NCBI GenBank assembly: GCA_024860865.1 | Contig: JACRDV010000140.1 | Span: 1 to 12,424, forward strand | DNA: 12,424 nucleotides | Origin: Methanobacteriota archaeon | GTDB taxonomy: Archaea > JACRDV01 | Reading direction: 5' to 3' | Part shown: piece after piece, positions 12,364-12,424 of the stretch | Position numbering within the stretch: position 1 is the stretch's first letter | Layout: every line of letters starts with the position of its first letter | Program-made: the position numbers and the translations under genes | The notes under the pieces: generated by a model | Told to the model about the DNA's origin: nothing | Database searches by the model: none | Seen by the model: the letters and a program-made list of their open reading frames with translations, nothing else

Positions 12364-12424
12364 AACAATATTAGAAATTCTAAATTGATCCTATGTCAAC
12401 AATTAAATGATTCTACTTAAATTG
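12338..12424. terminator. T-rich run and AT-rich end of window
   Basis: TTTTTATTTTTT at 12352-12363 is a typical archaeal oligo-T stop. TTGTT before it and AACAA after it could pair weakly around the T run. Nothing else is seen up to 12424. Confidence 0.4.

Noticed and set aside
1-12424. CRISPR array, complete insertion sequence or rRNA
   Set aside because: No regular repeat-spacer pattern, no transposase with inverted ends and no rRNA-like sequence is visible.

Overview
The window is archaeal. Several genes have a TATA-like box about 25 bases before the start codon with no leader or ribosome-binding site (the proteins at 891, 2831, 5558, 6961 and 9581). The tRNA has a 12-nt intron with an archaeal bulge-helix-bulge splice site at 37/38. 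The gene set also fits: an ADP-forming acyl-CoA synthetase alpha subunit, an MthK-like K+ channel, NosD-type and S-layer-like secreted proteins, and VapBC modules. Coding regions are AT-rich. I cannot name the lineage. It looks like an uncultivated, possibly thermophilic archaeon, but that is inference only.

Layout. (1) 1-2384, core genes: an M42 metallo-aminopeptidase cut by the window edge (minus strand); a divergent two-gene unit of a conserved protein with a Cys-rich tail plus a DJ-1 family protein overlapping by one base; then, 13 bases on, tRNA-Arg(CCG). (2) 2385-5770, an accessory island directly 3' of the tRNA. It holds two gene remnants (an HTH-type N-terminus and a KHEFLD-motif protein), three different toxin-antitoxin modules (PIN toxin with a helical partner; DUF4258-like toxin with a zinc-ribbon/AbrB antitoxin; AbrB/PIN VapBC) and a frameshifted fragment that reads like an archaeal tyrosine integrase N-terminal domain. 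tRNA plus integrase remnant plus TA modules suggests an old, decayed integrated element. (3) 5774-7230: a secreted NosD-like beta-helix protein and an AT-rich gap. (4) 7234-9581: an acyl-CoA synthetase alpha subunit followed by a 2TM/RCK K+ channel gene broken by at least seven indels. (5) 9688-12179: a second secreted protein that shares an N-terminal domain with the NosD-like protein, convergent with an MFS transporter (stops overlap by 4 bases). (6) 12180-12424: a promoter, a structured short transcript candidate containing a 20-codon reading frame, and a T-rich end.

How the genes relate: the two secreted proteins flank the synthetase/channel pair and probably act at the cell envelope. The TA modules probably stabilise the island or are remnants of such a role. 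The synthetase would convert acyl-CoA to acid with ATP synthesis, but its ATP-grasp beta subunit is not in the window. No complete undescribed defence or metabolic system is evident. The most unusual items are the minimal tRNA intron, the integrase remnant beside clustered TA modules, the channel with a GYA filter and many indels, the domain shared by the secreted proteins, and the short structured transcript at the right end.
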